The notes under the pieces were generated by a model, which did not search any database, was not told where the DNA came from, and saw only the letters and a list, made by a program, of their open reading frames with translations. A stretch of 7,006 bases of DNA from an uncultured Saprospiraceae bacterium (GTDB lineage: Bacteria > Bacteroidota > Bacteroidia > Chitinophagales > Saprospiraceae): the NCBI GenBank assembly GCA_937959095.1, contig CALGLY010000561.1, positions 1 through 7,006 of the forward strand, read 5' to 3'. Position numbers and translations under genes: made by a program. Positions within the stretch are counted from its first letter, which is position 1, and each line of letters begins with the position of its first letter. Below, one piece after another: positions 1 to 6,631 of the stretch.

Positions 1-3000
1 CAGGAGATTACTTACCCTTTCAAAATTTTAATGAATTTGTCGGTTGTCCCTTGAACGGACAATGGACGATAGAAGTGGAAGATCTATGGGCCATAGATAA
101 TGGCTATATTTTCAATTGGCAATTAAATTTTGACACCCAACTCTATGCCGAAACGGATCCGTTTTCTCCCGCTATCACCGATTTTGCGTGGAAAGATCAA
201 GATAATTTAATTTATTATTCTCAAGATTCTATAGCATCTGTACCATTGGATGCAGGAGGAAATGTATATAATTTCCAAATTACAGATGAATATGGTTGCG
301 TATTCGATACCTTAGCGACTGTACCTATTCTGCCAAAAACACACCCTGATTGCATTAATTGCTTCGATTACGAAAGACCCTTTACGCTTATTTCTGATAC
401 AACCATTTGTAATGGAGATGAATTACAATTAGGAGAAGGAATCACGGCACATTACGATACGATTCGTTTTGTAAACATGCAAGAATATGATGACTTAGGG
501 CATGATAATCATCCTCCTGGAAACCCTTATGAATCTATTATTGACATAAATAATATATCTCCTACTACCATTGTCGATCCGCTTACGGAGATAGTACAAA
601 TTTGCTTAACACTTTCTGCATCGGAGCAAGAATTTATTTCTGATTATGAGATTTTTTTAGAAGCTCCTTCGGGTGAATCCTTACAATTAGTAGCCTTCCA
701 GTTATTTGTAGATGTGGGAAGTAACCTTACACAGACCTGTTTTACACCTAGTGCCACTACTAGAGTAGATAATGGTACGCCACCTTTCACAGGCGATTTT
801 GCTCCAATGGGCGATTGGGCAGATTTAGTGGGTGCAACAAAAAATGGTGATTGGAAACTCGTACTCTCCGATAGAGTAATGGGACGACAATTGACTACCT
901 TAAAAAAATGGTCTATCAGTTTTGTTTCTGAAAATAACATTAGTTATTCTTGGGCAGCAGATACTGAAATTAGCTGTATAGATTGTCCCAATCCTACGGT
1001 TACGCCGCCTAGTTCGGAGGCCTATGTATTACGTACAAGAGATAACTTTAATTGCAGTTATCGAGATACTGTTAATGTGGTCAATCTTGGAGACTTTGAA
1101 GCTCCAGAAGTCCTTTGTACGGTGATAGATGAAGATGGTTTATTACGAATTGATTGGACACCACAAGATGGAATAGAGGCTTATGAAATTAGTATTAATG
1201 GCAGCGAATTTGAAGTGCCAAATTTCAATTTCTTCTCCCATGGAGTCACTGGTTTAGATATTAATGAAGAAATAACAATTGAAGTTCGTGCAGCCATAGA
1301 GAATGTACCAACCAATTTGAATTGTGAAATCCCTACTACTGAAGCTACCTGTGTTTATAATGCTTGTGCATTTAAAGTTAGTTTCGTTGATCCACCTACT
1401 GGAGTGAGTTGCCCAGGCGATTCAGATGGGACGACAAGTGTAGAAGTCTCCGAAGGAATTATGCCTTTTATTTTTGTATTAGATGGTGAAGAAATTCAAA
1501 ATTCGACACTTACGACAGCTAGTATTGAGGGACTTGCTGTTGGAGAACATCAATTAGTAGTATTAGACGGTGATGCGTGTTCGGATACATTAACTTTTAT
1601 GATAGATGAACCATTGCCTATTGGAATTACGCCGATAGCATCCAATGTAGGTTGTAATGCAGGAGAAGATGGGTCGATAGATTTGGAAGTGATTGGCGGT
1701 ACAGGTGCATATACCTATACTTGGAGTGATAATTCAGCAGATAGCTTGCTTAATATGCTTGTAGCAGACACTTACTCTGTAACTGTAACAGATGAAAATA
1801 ATTGCGAAACGAATATCGAAATAGAAGTCACTGAGCCCGAAGCTTTAGCGATTGATTTTAATAGCACAACAGCCTCCTGTTTTAATACGACTGATGGTAC
1901 CGCAACAGCGATAGTGTCAGGGGGGACAGGCGAGTATACCTACAACTGGTCAAATGCTGAAAATACAGCAGCTATAAGTGAATTAATTCCTGACATCTAT
2001 AGTCTTAGCGTTACAGATGAGAATGATTGTCTAGCTACTGGAGAAGTAGAAATCCTAGCACCTGATGCTATCATAGTAGATAGTATTCGTCAAGTACAAG
2101 TAGATTGTAATGGCAACGATACTGGTACTGCAACAGTAAGCATTTCAGGTGGTACAGAACCTTATATTTATGAATGGTCTGATGATTTAGGACAAACAGC
2201 AGCGACAGCACAATTGTTAATTGCGGGGGATTATACCGTGACTATTAGCGATGCCAATAATTGTAGTACAGAAGCAACTATCAGTGTGACAGAACCCGAA
2301 GCATTAAGCATAAATTTTGACGCTTCTGATGTCAATTGTTTTGCAGGTGAAGATGGTACTGCTATGGCAGTGCCTTTAGGTGGTATTGAACCATATCAGT
2401 ATTTATGGAATGATTTAAAAGCACAAACGACGCAAACAGCTATAGAACTAGAAGCAGGTACCTATCGAGTCACTGTAATGGATGCTAATAATTGCGCCTC
2501 TGAAAATGAGATTATCATAGGGGAACCTGCGACAGCTTTAGAGGCAGGGGTTGCACAAACACTTGTAAGTTGTTATGGAGAAGCTGGAAGTCAAGCCACA
2601 GTTACCCCTGTGGGAGGTACGGGGGAATATACCTATTTGTGGAGTGATGGACAACCCAAAGTGACGGCTACAAATCTGGATACTATTATCTACGAAGTAA
2701 CCATAACCGATGAAAATGGCTGTGAATTTATGACAGCTATAGAAATAGATGACTTTGAACCATTCGAAATTAATATCAATGCATCCACGCCTTCTTGTAA
2801 TGGAAATATGGATGGGGCATTGGGTGCTACAGTTCTCATTGGAGGTACTGGAGAGGGCTATGAATATGAATGGGACACGGAACCTACGCAAACAGGCTTC
2901 TTCATTGAAAACTTAGTAGGAGGAAAAACTTATACACTAACAGTGACGGATAGCCAAGGCTGTCAAGGAATCGAAGACTTTCCACTTCCTGATCCCAATC

Positions 3001-4259
3001 CTGTAGAGCTTAATCTTGCGAGTACAGACGTACTTTGTAATGAAGAAAGTACAGGAAGTGTCTCTGTGTTAGATGTGAGTGGAGGAAATGCATTAGAAGG
3101 GTATACGATTCAATGGGACGCAAATGCAGGGAATTCGACAGAAAACACCGTAAGTGACTTACCTATTGGTACATATAGCGTGACTGCAACGGATATGCTT
3201 GGCTGTTTTGGTGTTGCAGAAATTAGTATTGCAGAACCCAATAGCTTAGCCGCTAGTTTTGATATTGTCAATAATGACTGTAATAATGCTGTAGAAGGTG
3301 AAATAACTGCTGTAGTAAGTGGAGGTATAGAAGATTACGTATTGAATTGGTCAACAGGGAGTTCGGAGAATACCATTACAGGCTTATCAGCAGGTACATA
3401 TACACTTACTATTACAGATATTAATGGTTGCGAATTAGTAAGAACCGCAGAGATAGAACAACCTAGTTTCATTGATGCACAGCCTACTATTGCTAGTGGA
3501 ATTAGCTGCGCTGGCGGCAATGACGGACGGATTGAATTAAATCCTATAGGTGGCACACCACCTTATGATTATAGTTTCGATGGCGTAGATTATTCCAACA
3601 GTAATCAATTTATAGGCTTGGCTGCCGATACGTATGATGTCTTCATTCGAGATGCCAATGGTTGTGTGCAAAATACCTCTGTGGTATTAAATGATCCACC
3701 ACCATTTTCTATTTTCATTTCTCCTCGGGAAGATGTAGTAGAAGTCGCTATGGGAGATAGTCTCCGAATTTTTGTAAATTCGATTAATGCGACAGGTGTG
3801 GTAGATTGGGAATGGACTCCTTCTTTTGGAGATGGTTATATAAGTTGCATGACTTGTAGTGACCCTCTGATACGACCAGAAACAACGATTTACTACGAAC
3901 TCTATGGTATAGATGAAAATGGCTGTGAAGGAACGGACTTAATTCAAGTTCGAGTACGTCGCGATGAACGAAAACTACTAGTTCCTACAGGTTTCTCTCC
4001 GAATGAGGATGGCGAAAATGACCGCCTTTTAGTCCATTCTAAAGAGGAAGCTATAGTACGCTATTTCCGTATGTATGATCGCTGGGGAGAATTGGTGTAT
4101 GAAATGACTGATTTTCCTGTCAATGATCCAGATACAGGCTGGGATGGAATGTTCCGAAACAAAGAAATGCCAACAGGTAATTATATCTGGACAGCAGAAG
4201 TAGAATACCTTGATGGCAAGATCGAAGTATTCCGAGGTAGCACCACTTTAATTCGATAG
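1..4259 (+). CDS. SprB-like multidomain surface adhesin with T9SS type-B sorting domain (5' partial)
   Basis: This is a large secreted or cell-surface protein, probably an adhesin exported by the type IX secretion system. The frame is open from base 3 and has no start in the window. The TTG at 51 is an internal leucine, because the 16 codons before it continue a P-domain. Numbering residues from that TTG, the order is: end of a P-domain (to about 28); Ig/PKD-like module (37-93); second P-like domain (136-292); Ig-like module ending in an xSCxDCxxP motif (298-346); possible fibronectin-like module (350-440); ten SprB-type repeats (449-1217); another Ig-like module (1222-1303); CHU_C/gliding-motility C-terminal domain (1309-1402) with TGFSPNEDGEND, YDRWGELVY and PTGNYIW. 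It ends at TAG 4257-4259. At 1,419 or more residues it is far shorter than F. johnsoniae SprB, which exceeds 6,000. The architecture is confident. The ligand, and any enzymatic domain upstream, cannot be seen. A PorP/SprF gene follows after 118 bases. Confidence 0.93.
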   Translation, partial: GDYLPFQNFNEFVGCPLNGQWTIEVEDLWAIDNGYIFNWQLNFDTQLYAETDPFSPAITDFAWKDQDNLIYYSQDSIASVPLDAGGNVYNFQITDEYGCVFDTLATVPILPKTHPDCINCFDYERPFTLISDTTICNGDELQLGEGITAHYDTIRFVNMQEYDDLGHDNHPPGNPYESIIDINNISPTTIVDPLTEIVQICLTLSASEQEFISDYEIFLEAPSGESLQLVAFQLFVDVGSNLTQTCFTPSATTRVDNGTPPFTGDFAPMGDWADLVGATKNGDWKLVLSDRVMGRQLTTLKKWSISFVSENNISYSWAADTEISCIDCPNPTVTPPSSEAYVLRTRDNFNCSYRDTVNVVNLGDFEAPEVLCTVIDEDGLLRIDWTPQDGIEAYEISINGSEFEVPNFNFFSHGVTGLDINEEITIEVRAAIENVPTNLNCEIPTTEATCVYNACAFKVSFVDPPTGVSCPGDSDGTTSVEVSEGIMPFIFVLDGEEIQNSTLTTASIEGLAVGEHQLVVLDGDACSDTLTFMIDEPLPIGITPIASNVGCNAGEDGSIDLEVIGGTGAYTYTWSDNSADSLLNMLVADTYSVTVTDENNCETNIEIEVTEPEALAIDFNSTTASCFNTTDGTATAIVSGGTGEYTYNWSNAENTAAISELIPDIYSLSVTDENDCLATGEVEILAPDAIIVDSIRQVQVDCNGNDTGTATVSISGGTEPYIYEWSDDLGQTAATAQLLIAGDYTVTISDANNCSTEATISVTEPEALSINFDASDVNCFAGEDGTAMAVPLGGIEPYQYLWNDLKAQTTQTAIELEAGTYRVTVMDANNCASENEIIIGEPATALEAGVAQTLVSCYGEAGSQATVTPVGGTGEYTYLWSDGQPKVTATNLDTIIYEVTITDENGCEFMTAIEIDDFEPFEININASTPSCNGNMDGALGATVLIGGTGEGYEYEWDTEPTQTGFFIENLVGGKTYTLTVTDSQGCQGIEDFPLPDPNPVELNLASTDVLCNEESTGSVSVLDVSGGNALEGYTIQWDANAGNSTENTVSDLPIGTYSVTATDMLGCFGVAEISIAEPNSLAASFDIVNNDCNNAVEGEITAVVSGGIEDYVLNWSTGSSENTITGLSAGTYTLTITDINGCELVRTAEIEQPSFIDAQPTIASGISCAGGNDGRIELNPIGGTPPYDYSFDGVDYSNSNQFIGLAADTYDVFIRDANGCVQNTSVVLNDPPPFSIFISPREDVVEVAMGDSLRIFVNSINATGVVDWEWTPSFGDGYISCMTCSDPLIRPETTIYYELYGIDENGCEGTDLIQVRVRRDERKLLVPTGFSPNEDGENDRLLVHSKEEAIVRYFRMYDRWGELVYEMTDFPVNDPDTGWDGMFRNKEMPTGNYIWTAEVEYLDGKIEVFRGSTTLIR
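3..134 (+). other. C-terminal part of a P/Homo B (proprotein convertase P-like) domain
   Basis: The translation from base 3 begins GDYLPFQNFNEFVGCPLNG and continues with a WTIEVED segment and DNGYIFNWQLNF. This matches the closing half of P-domains, where an NGxWxLxVxD strand is followed by a DxGxIxxWxLxF strand. The start of the domain lies before the window. In other Bacteroidota proteins such domains occur both after subtilisin-like proteases and as stand-alone modules in adhesins, so a protease upstream can be neither claimed nor excluded. Confidence 0.75.
456..926 (+). other. Second P-like (proprotein convertase P-domain-like) module
   Basis: Residues 136-292 (numbered from the TTG at base 51) have P-domain landmarks: an early aspartate-rich segment, the strand pair QICLTLS and ISDYEIFLEAPSGES, where P-domains carry a hydrophobic-D-hydrophobic-LxSPxGT stretch, then FTGDFAPMGDWADLVG, NGDWKLVLSD and LKKWSISF. 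This closely parallels the closing strands of the first module at the window start. The SPxGT core is APSGES here, so it is a divergent member. Confidence 0.65.
1395..3701 (+). repeat. Array of ten SprB-type protein repeats
   Basis: Ten repeats can be aligned by eye. Each has a first Cys followed by a G/D-rich turn (for example CNAGEDGS), a GGTxxYxYxW strand, an AGxYxVTVTD strand and a second Cys in DxNxC. First Cys residues are at 454, 535, 610, 686, 763, 841, 916, 996, 1077 and 1153 (spacing 75-81). The second Cys is at 510, 585, 660, 738, 815, 891, 971, 1052, 1127 and 1205. Repeat 1 is the most degenerate because it lacks the GGT and W positions. The copies differ at DNA level, so this is an old protein repeat rather than a recent tandem duplication. 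The family is the SprB repeat found in gliding-motility adhesins. Confidence 0.88.
3975..4256 (+). other. CHU_C / gliding motility-associated C-terminal domain (T9SS type-B sorting signal)
   Basis: Residues 1309-1402 form a textbook example: LLVPTGFSPNEDGENDRL, then FRMYDRWGELVYE, a GWDG turn, PTGNYIW and a final basic TTLIR end. This domain directs the protein to the type IX secretion system and is characteristic of SprB-like proteins. It differs from the type-A sorting domain that ends most T9SS enzymes. Known type-B cargos tend to need a PorP/SprF partner, which matches the next gene. Confidence 0.95.
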
Positions 4260-4377
4260 CACTTTCTAGGTATTAAGTATTAAGAATGGAAATGAAAATA
4301 ACAATGAAAATAAAAATTTAAATTGAGTTTTAGATTTTTATTTTCATTCTAATACTTAATACCTCAAAAACAACAAT
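4260..4377. other. AT-rich intergenic spacer between adhesin and PorP/SprF gene
   Basis: These 118 bases contain no credible ORF and are dominated by the long inverted repeat annotated separately. The last 13 bases before the ATG are A/C-rich (CAAAAACAACAAT) and have no purine-rich Shine-Dalgarno sequence, as is usual for Bacteroidota. No convincing TAnnTTTG promoter with a -33 partner was found, so the two flanking genes may be co-transcribed. Confidence 0.7.
4268..4364. repeat. Long imperfect inverted repeat (hairpin or cruciform)
   Basis: A perfect 15-base inverted repeat, AGGTATTAAGTATTA at 4268-4282 and its complement at 4350-4364, forms the base. A second 15-base match, AATGAAAATAAAAAT at 4303-4317, pairs with 4334-4348. 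The left arm carries 20 extra bases, including a 12-base tandem duplication: AATGAAAATAA occurs at 4291-4301 and again at 4303-4313. TATTAAG is also directly repeated at 4271-4284. The 16-base loop lies at 4318-4333. There is no GC-rich stem and no clean T-tract, so it does not look like a standard terminator. It could be an mRNA-processing or attenuation structure between the two cistrons, or a small repetitive element. Confidence 0.8.
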
Positions 4378-5427
4378 ATGAAAACTCACTACATTTTTCT
4401 ATTACTATTTTTGAGTTATTGTACACTCCAAGCACAAGATCCTTACTTCTCTCAATATAATGCAGCATCGCAACAGACCAACCCTGCAATGACAGGCTTA
4501 TTTGAAGGTGATTTCAGGGCTAATATCAATTATCGGGAACAATGGGGGAGTGTGACAGAAAGTCGCCCTTATCGTACGATGGCTGCTAGTTTTGATGTAC
4601 GAAAACCCTTTCTAAAACGCGACTATATAGGCATCGGTATCACCACCATGCGCGATGAAGCACAAGCTGCTAATTTAACTCAAAATCGGGCGCACCTTTC
4701 CGTATCCTATGCCAAGCAAGTAGGAGGAAGTAGTCGCCGCCGTACCGAGCAATATCTAATTGCCGCAGGACAAGCAGGCATGGGACAAAATATGCTTTCG
4801 GCTCAAAATCTTTGGTTCTCCAATCAGTATGATGCTATGACAGGCACTGTGGATTATGGAGCAAATTCAGGCGAACCTATCATTAATGGCAATTCAGATC
4901 TTTATGTAGATGTAAATGCTGGTTTGATGTGGTATGGCTTATTTGGTGAAGGTAGAAGTCTTTATTTCGGTGCATCGGCACATCACCTGAATGCGCCTAA
5001 TATTACTTTTTATGATGATACCAAAGCAAGTTTAGATCGCCGCTACTCGCTGCAAGTAGGTGGAGAAGTGCCACTCTCTAAGAATTTGACTTTACTGCCT
5101 AGTTTATTAGGAATGCTGCAAGGTCCTTCTACTACTTTTATTGGTGGTGGTAGCTTCCGGTATAATAGCCGCGATTTGAAGGAGATTGCTTTACGCATGG
5201 GCGCGTGGGGACACATCAGTAATAAACTAGAAAGCGGTATGCTGATGAATGCAGTGATACTTGGTGCTGCTATAGAGATGGAGCAATTGCAAATTGGTTT
5301 AAGCTATGACTTGACGACTTCGCAGCTATCGCAACTCAATAATGGGCGCGGTGCTTTTGAGCTTGCCATTACTTATGTGAAACCTACCAAAGGACGACGA
5401 CAAAAGGTGAATTGCCCGAAATTATAG
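4378..5427 (+). CDS. PorP/SprF family type IX secretion system membrane protein
   Basis: The 349-residue product belongs to the PorP/SprF family of outer-membrane beta-barrel-like proteins that work with the T9SS. An N-terminal signal peptide (lysine at 2, hydrophobic 5-17, probable cleavage around TLQA|Q at 19-20) leads into the family hallmark QDPYFSQY (20-27), then NPAMTG (35-40) and NYREQW (51-56). The later HHLNAP segment, alternating hydrophobic strands and a terminal NCPKL also fit the family, which often ends in a CP-x-hydrophobic tail. Its length is typical. The ATG at 4378 places the signal peptide exactly at the N-terminus. By analogy with sprB-sprF of Flavobacterium johnsoniae, it probably serves secretion or surface anchoring of the adhesin encoded just upstream. 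It is more likely a cargo-specific paralogue than the core PorP of the machine. A hairpin terminator follows. Confidence 0.92.
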   Translation: MKTHYIFLLLFLSYCTLQAQDPYFSQYNAASQQTNPAMTGLFEGDFRANINYREQWGSVTESRPYRTMAASFDVRKPFLKRDYIGIGITTMRDEAQAANLTQNRAHLSVSYAKQVGGSSRRRTEQYLIAAGQAGMGQNMLSAQNLWFSNQYDAMTGTVDYGANSGEPIINGNSDLYVDVNAGLMWYGLFGEGRSLYFGASAHHLNAPNITFYDDTKASLDRRYSLQVGGEVPLSKNLTLLPSLLGMLQGPSTTFIGGGSFRYNSRDLKEIALRMGAWGHISNKLESGMLMNAVILGAAIEMEQLQIGLSYDLTTSQLSQLNNGRGAFELAITYVKPTKGRRQKVNCPKL

Positions 5428-5435
5428 CGATTATA

Positions 5436-5477
5436 AGCCGAAAGTCTTCTAGTGTTGTAATGCTAGGACTTTCGGCT
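5436..5477 (+). terminator. Probable intrinsic terminator after the PorP/SprF gene
   Basis: A perfect 11-bp stem is formed by AGCCGAAAGTC (5436-5446) and GACTTTCGGCT (5467-5477), starting 8 bases after the stop codon. It can extend inward by CTAG/CTAG (5449-5452 with 5463-5466) across a two-base bulge, leaving a 10-base loop. The following GCTTTGTTCCTTT is only moderately T-rich. The position and stem strength still make a terminator the best reading, and it would close the adhesin-PorP/SprF unit. Confidence 0.75.
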
Positions 5478-5500
5478 GCTTTGTTCCTTTCCATGAAACA

Positions 5501-5521
5501 AGCGTTATGTCCTAAAACGCT
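5501..5521 (+). promoter_or_regulatory. Small hairpin enclosing a two-codon ORF just before the lipoprotein start
   Basis: AGCGTT (5501-5506) and AACGCT (5516-5521) are inverted and flank a nine-base loop that reads exactly ATG TCC TAA. The mini-ORF is in frame with the lipoprotein ATG at 5525, and its TAA at 5513 is the in-frame stop that rules out an upstream start. A six-base stem could hinder initiation at 5525, but a role is speculative and chance is a fair explanation. Confidence 0.3.
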
Positions 5522-5524
5522 ATT

Positions 5525-6496
5525 ATGAAACTCCTCTATCTATTTGCTTTTCTCTTCTTGTCTGGACTATTTGCCTGTACAAACGACGATTCTGTTCCTA
5601 CTGCATACATTGATTTAGATGCTAAAAATCTAACCATTGGCAGGGTTACAGAATTACATTTGATAAAAGACAAACTCATCTTCGAGGATATTTGGGGCGA
5701 CACTTACTGGATAGATACTCTGCAAAAACGCTTGGAATTAGTTTGTTTGGATTCTCTGCCTAAACGTGATAGGAGAATAGGTTTTGAAGATGAACAGTAT
5801 AAAGTTTATTCCTGCTGTCGAGGGGAATGGGGTGGGAGTGTCTTTTTTGAAGATAAGCAGACTGGTAATATCTATTCTACTGAAAGTACTTGTCTAGTTA
5901 ATGTAGATACATTTAATGGAGCGTACTATTTTTTCGATTATCTAGGACATGGAAGAGGATCTTCTAGTATAACTAAAATTAAAGAAGTAAGTGCTTTGCC
6001 TCAGCCTAGTAATTTTGATTCTGACTATCCATGTATTTGGTATCATAGGCTTTTTGATACAGAGGCTTATTTTAAATATCGTGACTCTCTAAGGCAGTTT
6101 TTTTTAGGGGATACTACAGTAAATAGATATATGGTAGATAATTTTGATATTCGCTGGTCTGGTATTGAAATCATACATGGCTTCCGAAGTGTGGACGGGC
6201 TTAAATTTCTTTATGCTGATATAAGAGTATTAAGTTGGGGGACTATTCAAAGTGATACATTGAAAGGACTTGAAACACTTACCGATATAATTAATCGAAG
6301 AGAGGCTGCGGCTTTTCATAAGATGCAGAACAATGAAAATTTGTTCGTTCTAGCCCAAAATCGTTCATATGAACTTGATAAAGAATTAACTTTTAATACG
6401 AATTCCCTTCTCCTTCAAATTAATAAAGCTACTTTAGAACACAAAATATATCTTATAAACTTCGGGAGAGAAAATGATAAAACGCTCAAACAATAA
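5525..6496 (+). CDS. Predicted lipoprotein of unknown function
   Basis: I do not recognise this 323-residue protein. The N-terminus is a lipoprotein signal: lysine at 2, hydrophobic residues 3-16 and a lipobox-like LFAC with the acceptor cysteine at 18. Acidic residues follow (TNDD, 19-22), a feature that in some Bacteroidota lipoproteins accompanies export to the cell surface. Mature-region cysteines are at 74, 97, 98, 123 and 170. Residues 35-155 are rich in aromatic beta-strand-like segments (IFEDIWGDTYWID, SVFFEDKQTGNIYS, GAYYFFDYLGHGRG), which could suggest a beta-propeller-like fold, while 245-323 look more helical. No catalytic motif is evident. The start is fixed by the signal peptide and by an in-frame TAA 12 bases upstream. 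By eye the gene is more AT-rich than the porP/sprF-type gene before it and miaB after it. It is separated from its neighbours by a terminator and a promoter region, so it is probably monocistronic. Confidence 0.85.
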   Translation: MKLLYLFAFLFLSGLFACTNDDSVPTAYIDLDAKNLTIGRVTELHLIKDKLIFEDIWGDTYWIDTLQKRLELVCLDSLPKRDRRIGFEDEQYKVYSCCRGEWGGSVFFEDKQTGNIYSTESTCLVNVDTFNGAYYFFDYLGHGRGSSSITKIKEVSALPQPSNFDSDYPCIWYHRLFDTEAYFKYRDSLRQFFLGDTTVNRYMVDNFDIRWSGIEIIHGFRSVDGLKFLYADIRVLSWGTIQSDTLKGLETLTDIINRREAAAFHKMQNNENLFVLAQNRSYELDKELTFNTNSLLLQINKATLEHKIYLINFGRENDKTLKQ

Positions 6497-6530
6497 CCAA
6501 TAAAACCTGTCATTTTGGCATAAAAAAGCT

Positions 6531-6538
6531 TACCTTTG
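6531..6538 (+). promoter_or_regulatory. miaB: Probable Bacteroidota -7 promoter element for miaB
   Basis: TACCTTTG fits the TAnnTTTG -7 consensus of the primary sigma factor in Bacteroidota exactly. The expected -33 TTTG about 19-21 bases upstream is poor: CTG at 6507-6509 is the best candidate, and the good TTTG at 6514-6517 is too close. Transcription would begin around 6543-6547, giving a leader of roughly 85-90 bases before the miaB ATG. Confidence 0.5.
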
Positions 6539-6572
6539 TGCCACTTTCGGTAAAAAATGAAAATTTGGGAAC

Positions 6573-6610
6573 TTGTTGAGCATAAAGCGTAGAACTTCAC
6601 AACTCAGCAA
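6573..6610 (+). other. Weak hairpin in the miaB leader
   Basis: TTGTTGAG (6573-6580) can pair with CTCAGCAA (6603-6610) through seven Watson-Crick pairs and one G-U pair, with a 22-base loop. It lies between the predicted transcription start and the miaB ATG at 6632. Such a stem can arise by chance, and no known riboswitch or leader motif is recognised. Confidence 0.25.
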
Positions 6611-6631
6611 CTTTACAATTTAATAATAGCA

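Noticed and set aside
644..940. 98-residue reverse-strand ORF inside the adhesin gene
   Set aside because: It lies wholly opposite a well-supported P-like domain, and its translation has no family features. It is a shadow of the coding frame.
2538..2891. 117-residue reverse-strand ORF inside the SprB repeats
   Set aside because: It is antisense to a strong repeat coding region, with no recognisable motifs or start context.
3335..3556. 73-residue reverse-strand ORF inside the SprB repeats
   Set aside because: It is antisense to repeats 9-10 and is best explained as a shadow frame.
2709..3929. Exact 18-base match GATGAAAATGGCTGTGAA at 2709-2726 and 3912-3929 as a recombination repeat
   Set aside because: Both copies encode the conserved DENGCE turn of the SprB and Ig-like modules. 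Shared protein constraint and codon preference explain it.
4331..4338. TAGATTTT as a promoter for the PorP/SprF gene
   Set aside because: It mismatches the final G of TAnnTTTG, has no -33 partner in the A-rich upstream sequence, and lies in the loop and arm of the inverted repeat.
5480..5514. TTTG at 5480-5483 with TATGTCCT at 5507-5514 as a lipoprotein promoter
   Set aside because: The -7 half matches only about three of six consensus positions and the spacing is slightly long. The lipoprotein promoter remains unidentified.
6471..6516. Inverted AAAATGA / TCATTTT around the lipoprotein stop as a terminator
   Set aside because: It is a seven-base, almost GC-free stem with a 32-base loop, and the T-tract is part of the stem. 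It is too weak to call.
6516..6530. Possible sigma-54 promoter (TGGCAT followed by GC) before miaB
   Set aside because: The spacing between GG and GC is nine bases instead of ten, and the TTGC half is replaced by AGCT. The TAnnTTTG element next to it is a better promoter candidate.
6415..6600. 61-residue reverse-strand ORF across the lipoprotein end and the miaB leader
   Set aside because: It overlaps the lipoprotein C-terminus and the probable miaB promoter, and shows no family similarity.
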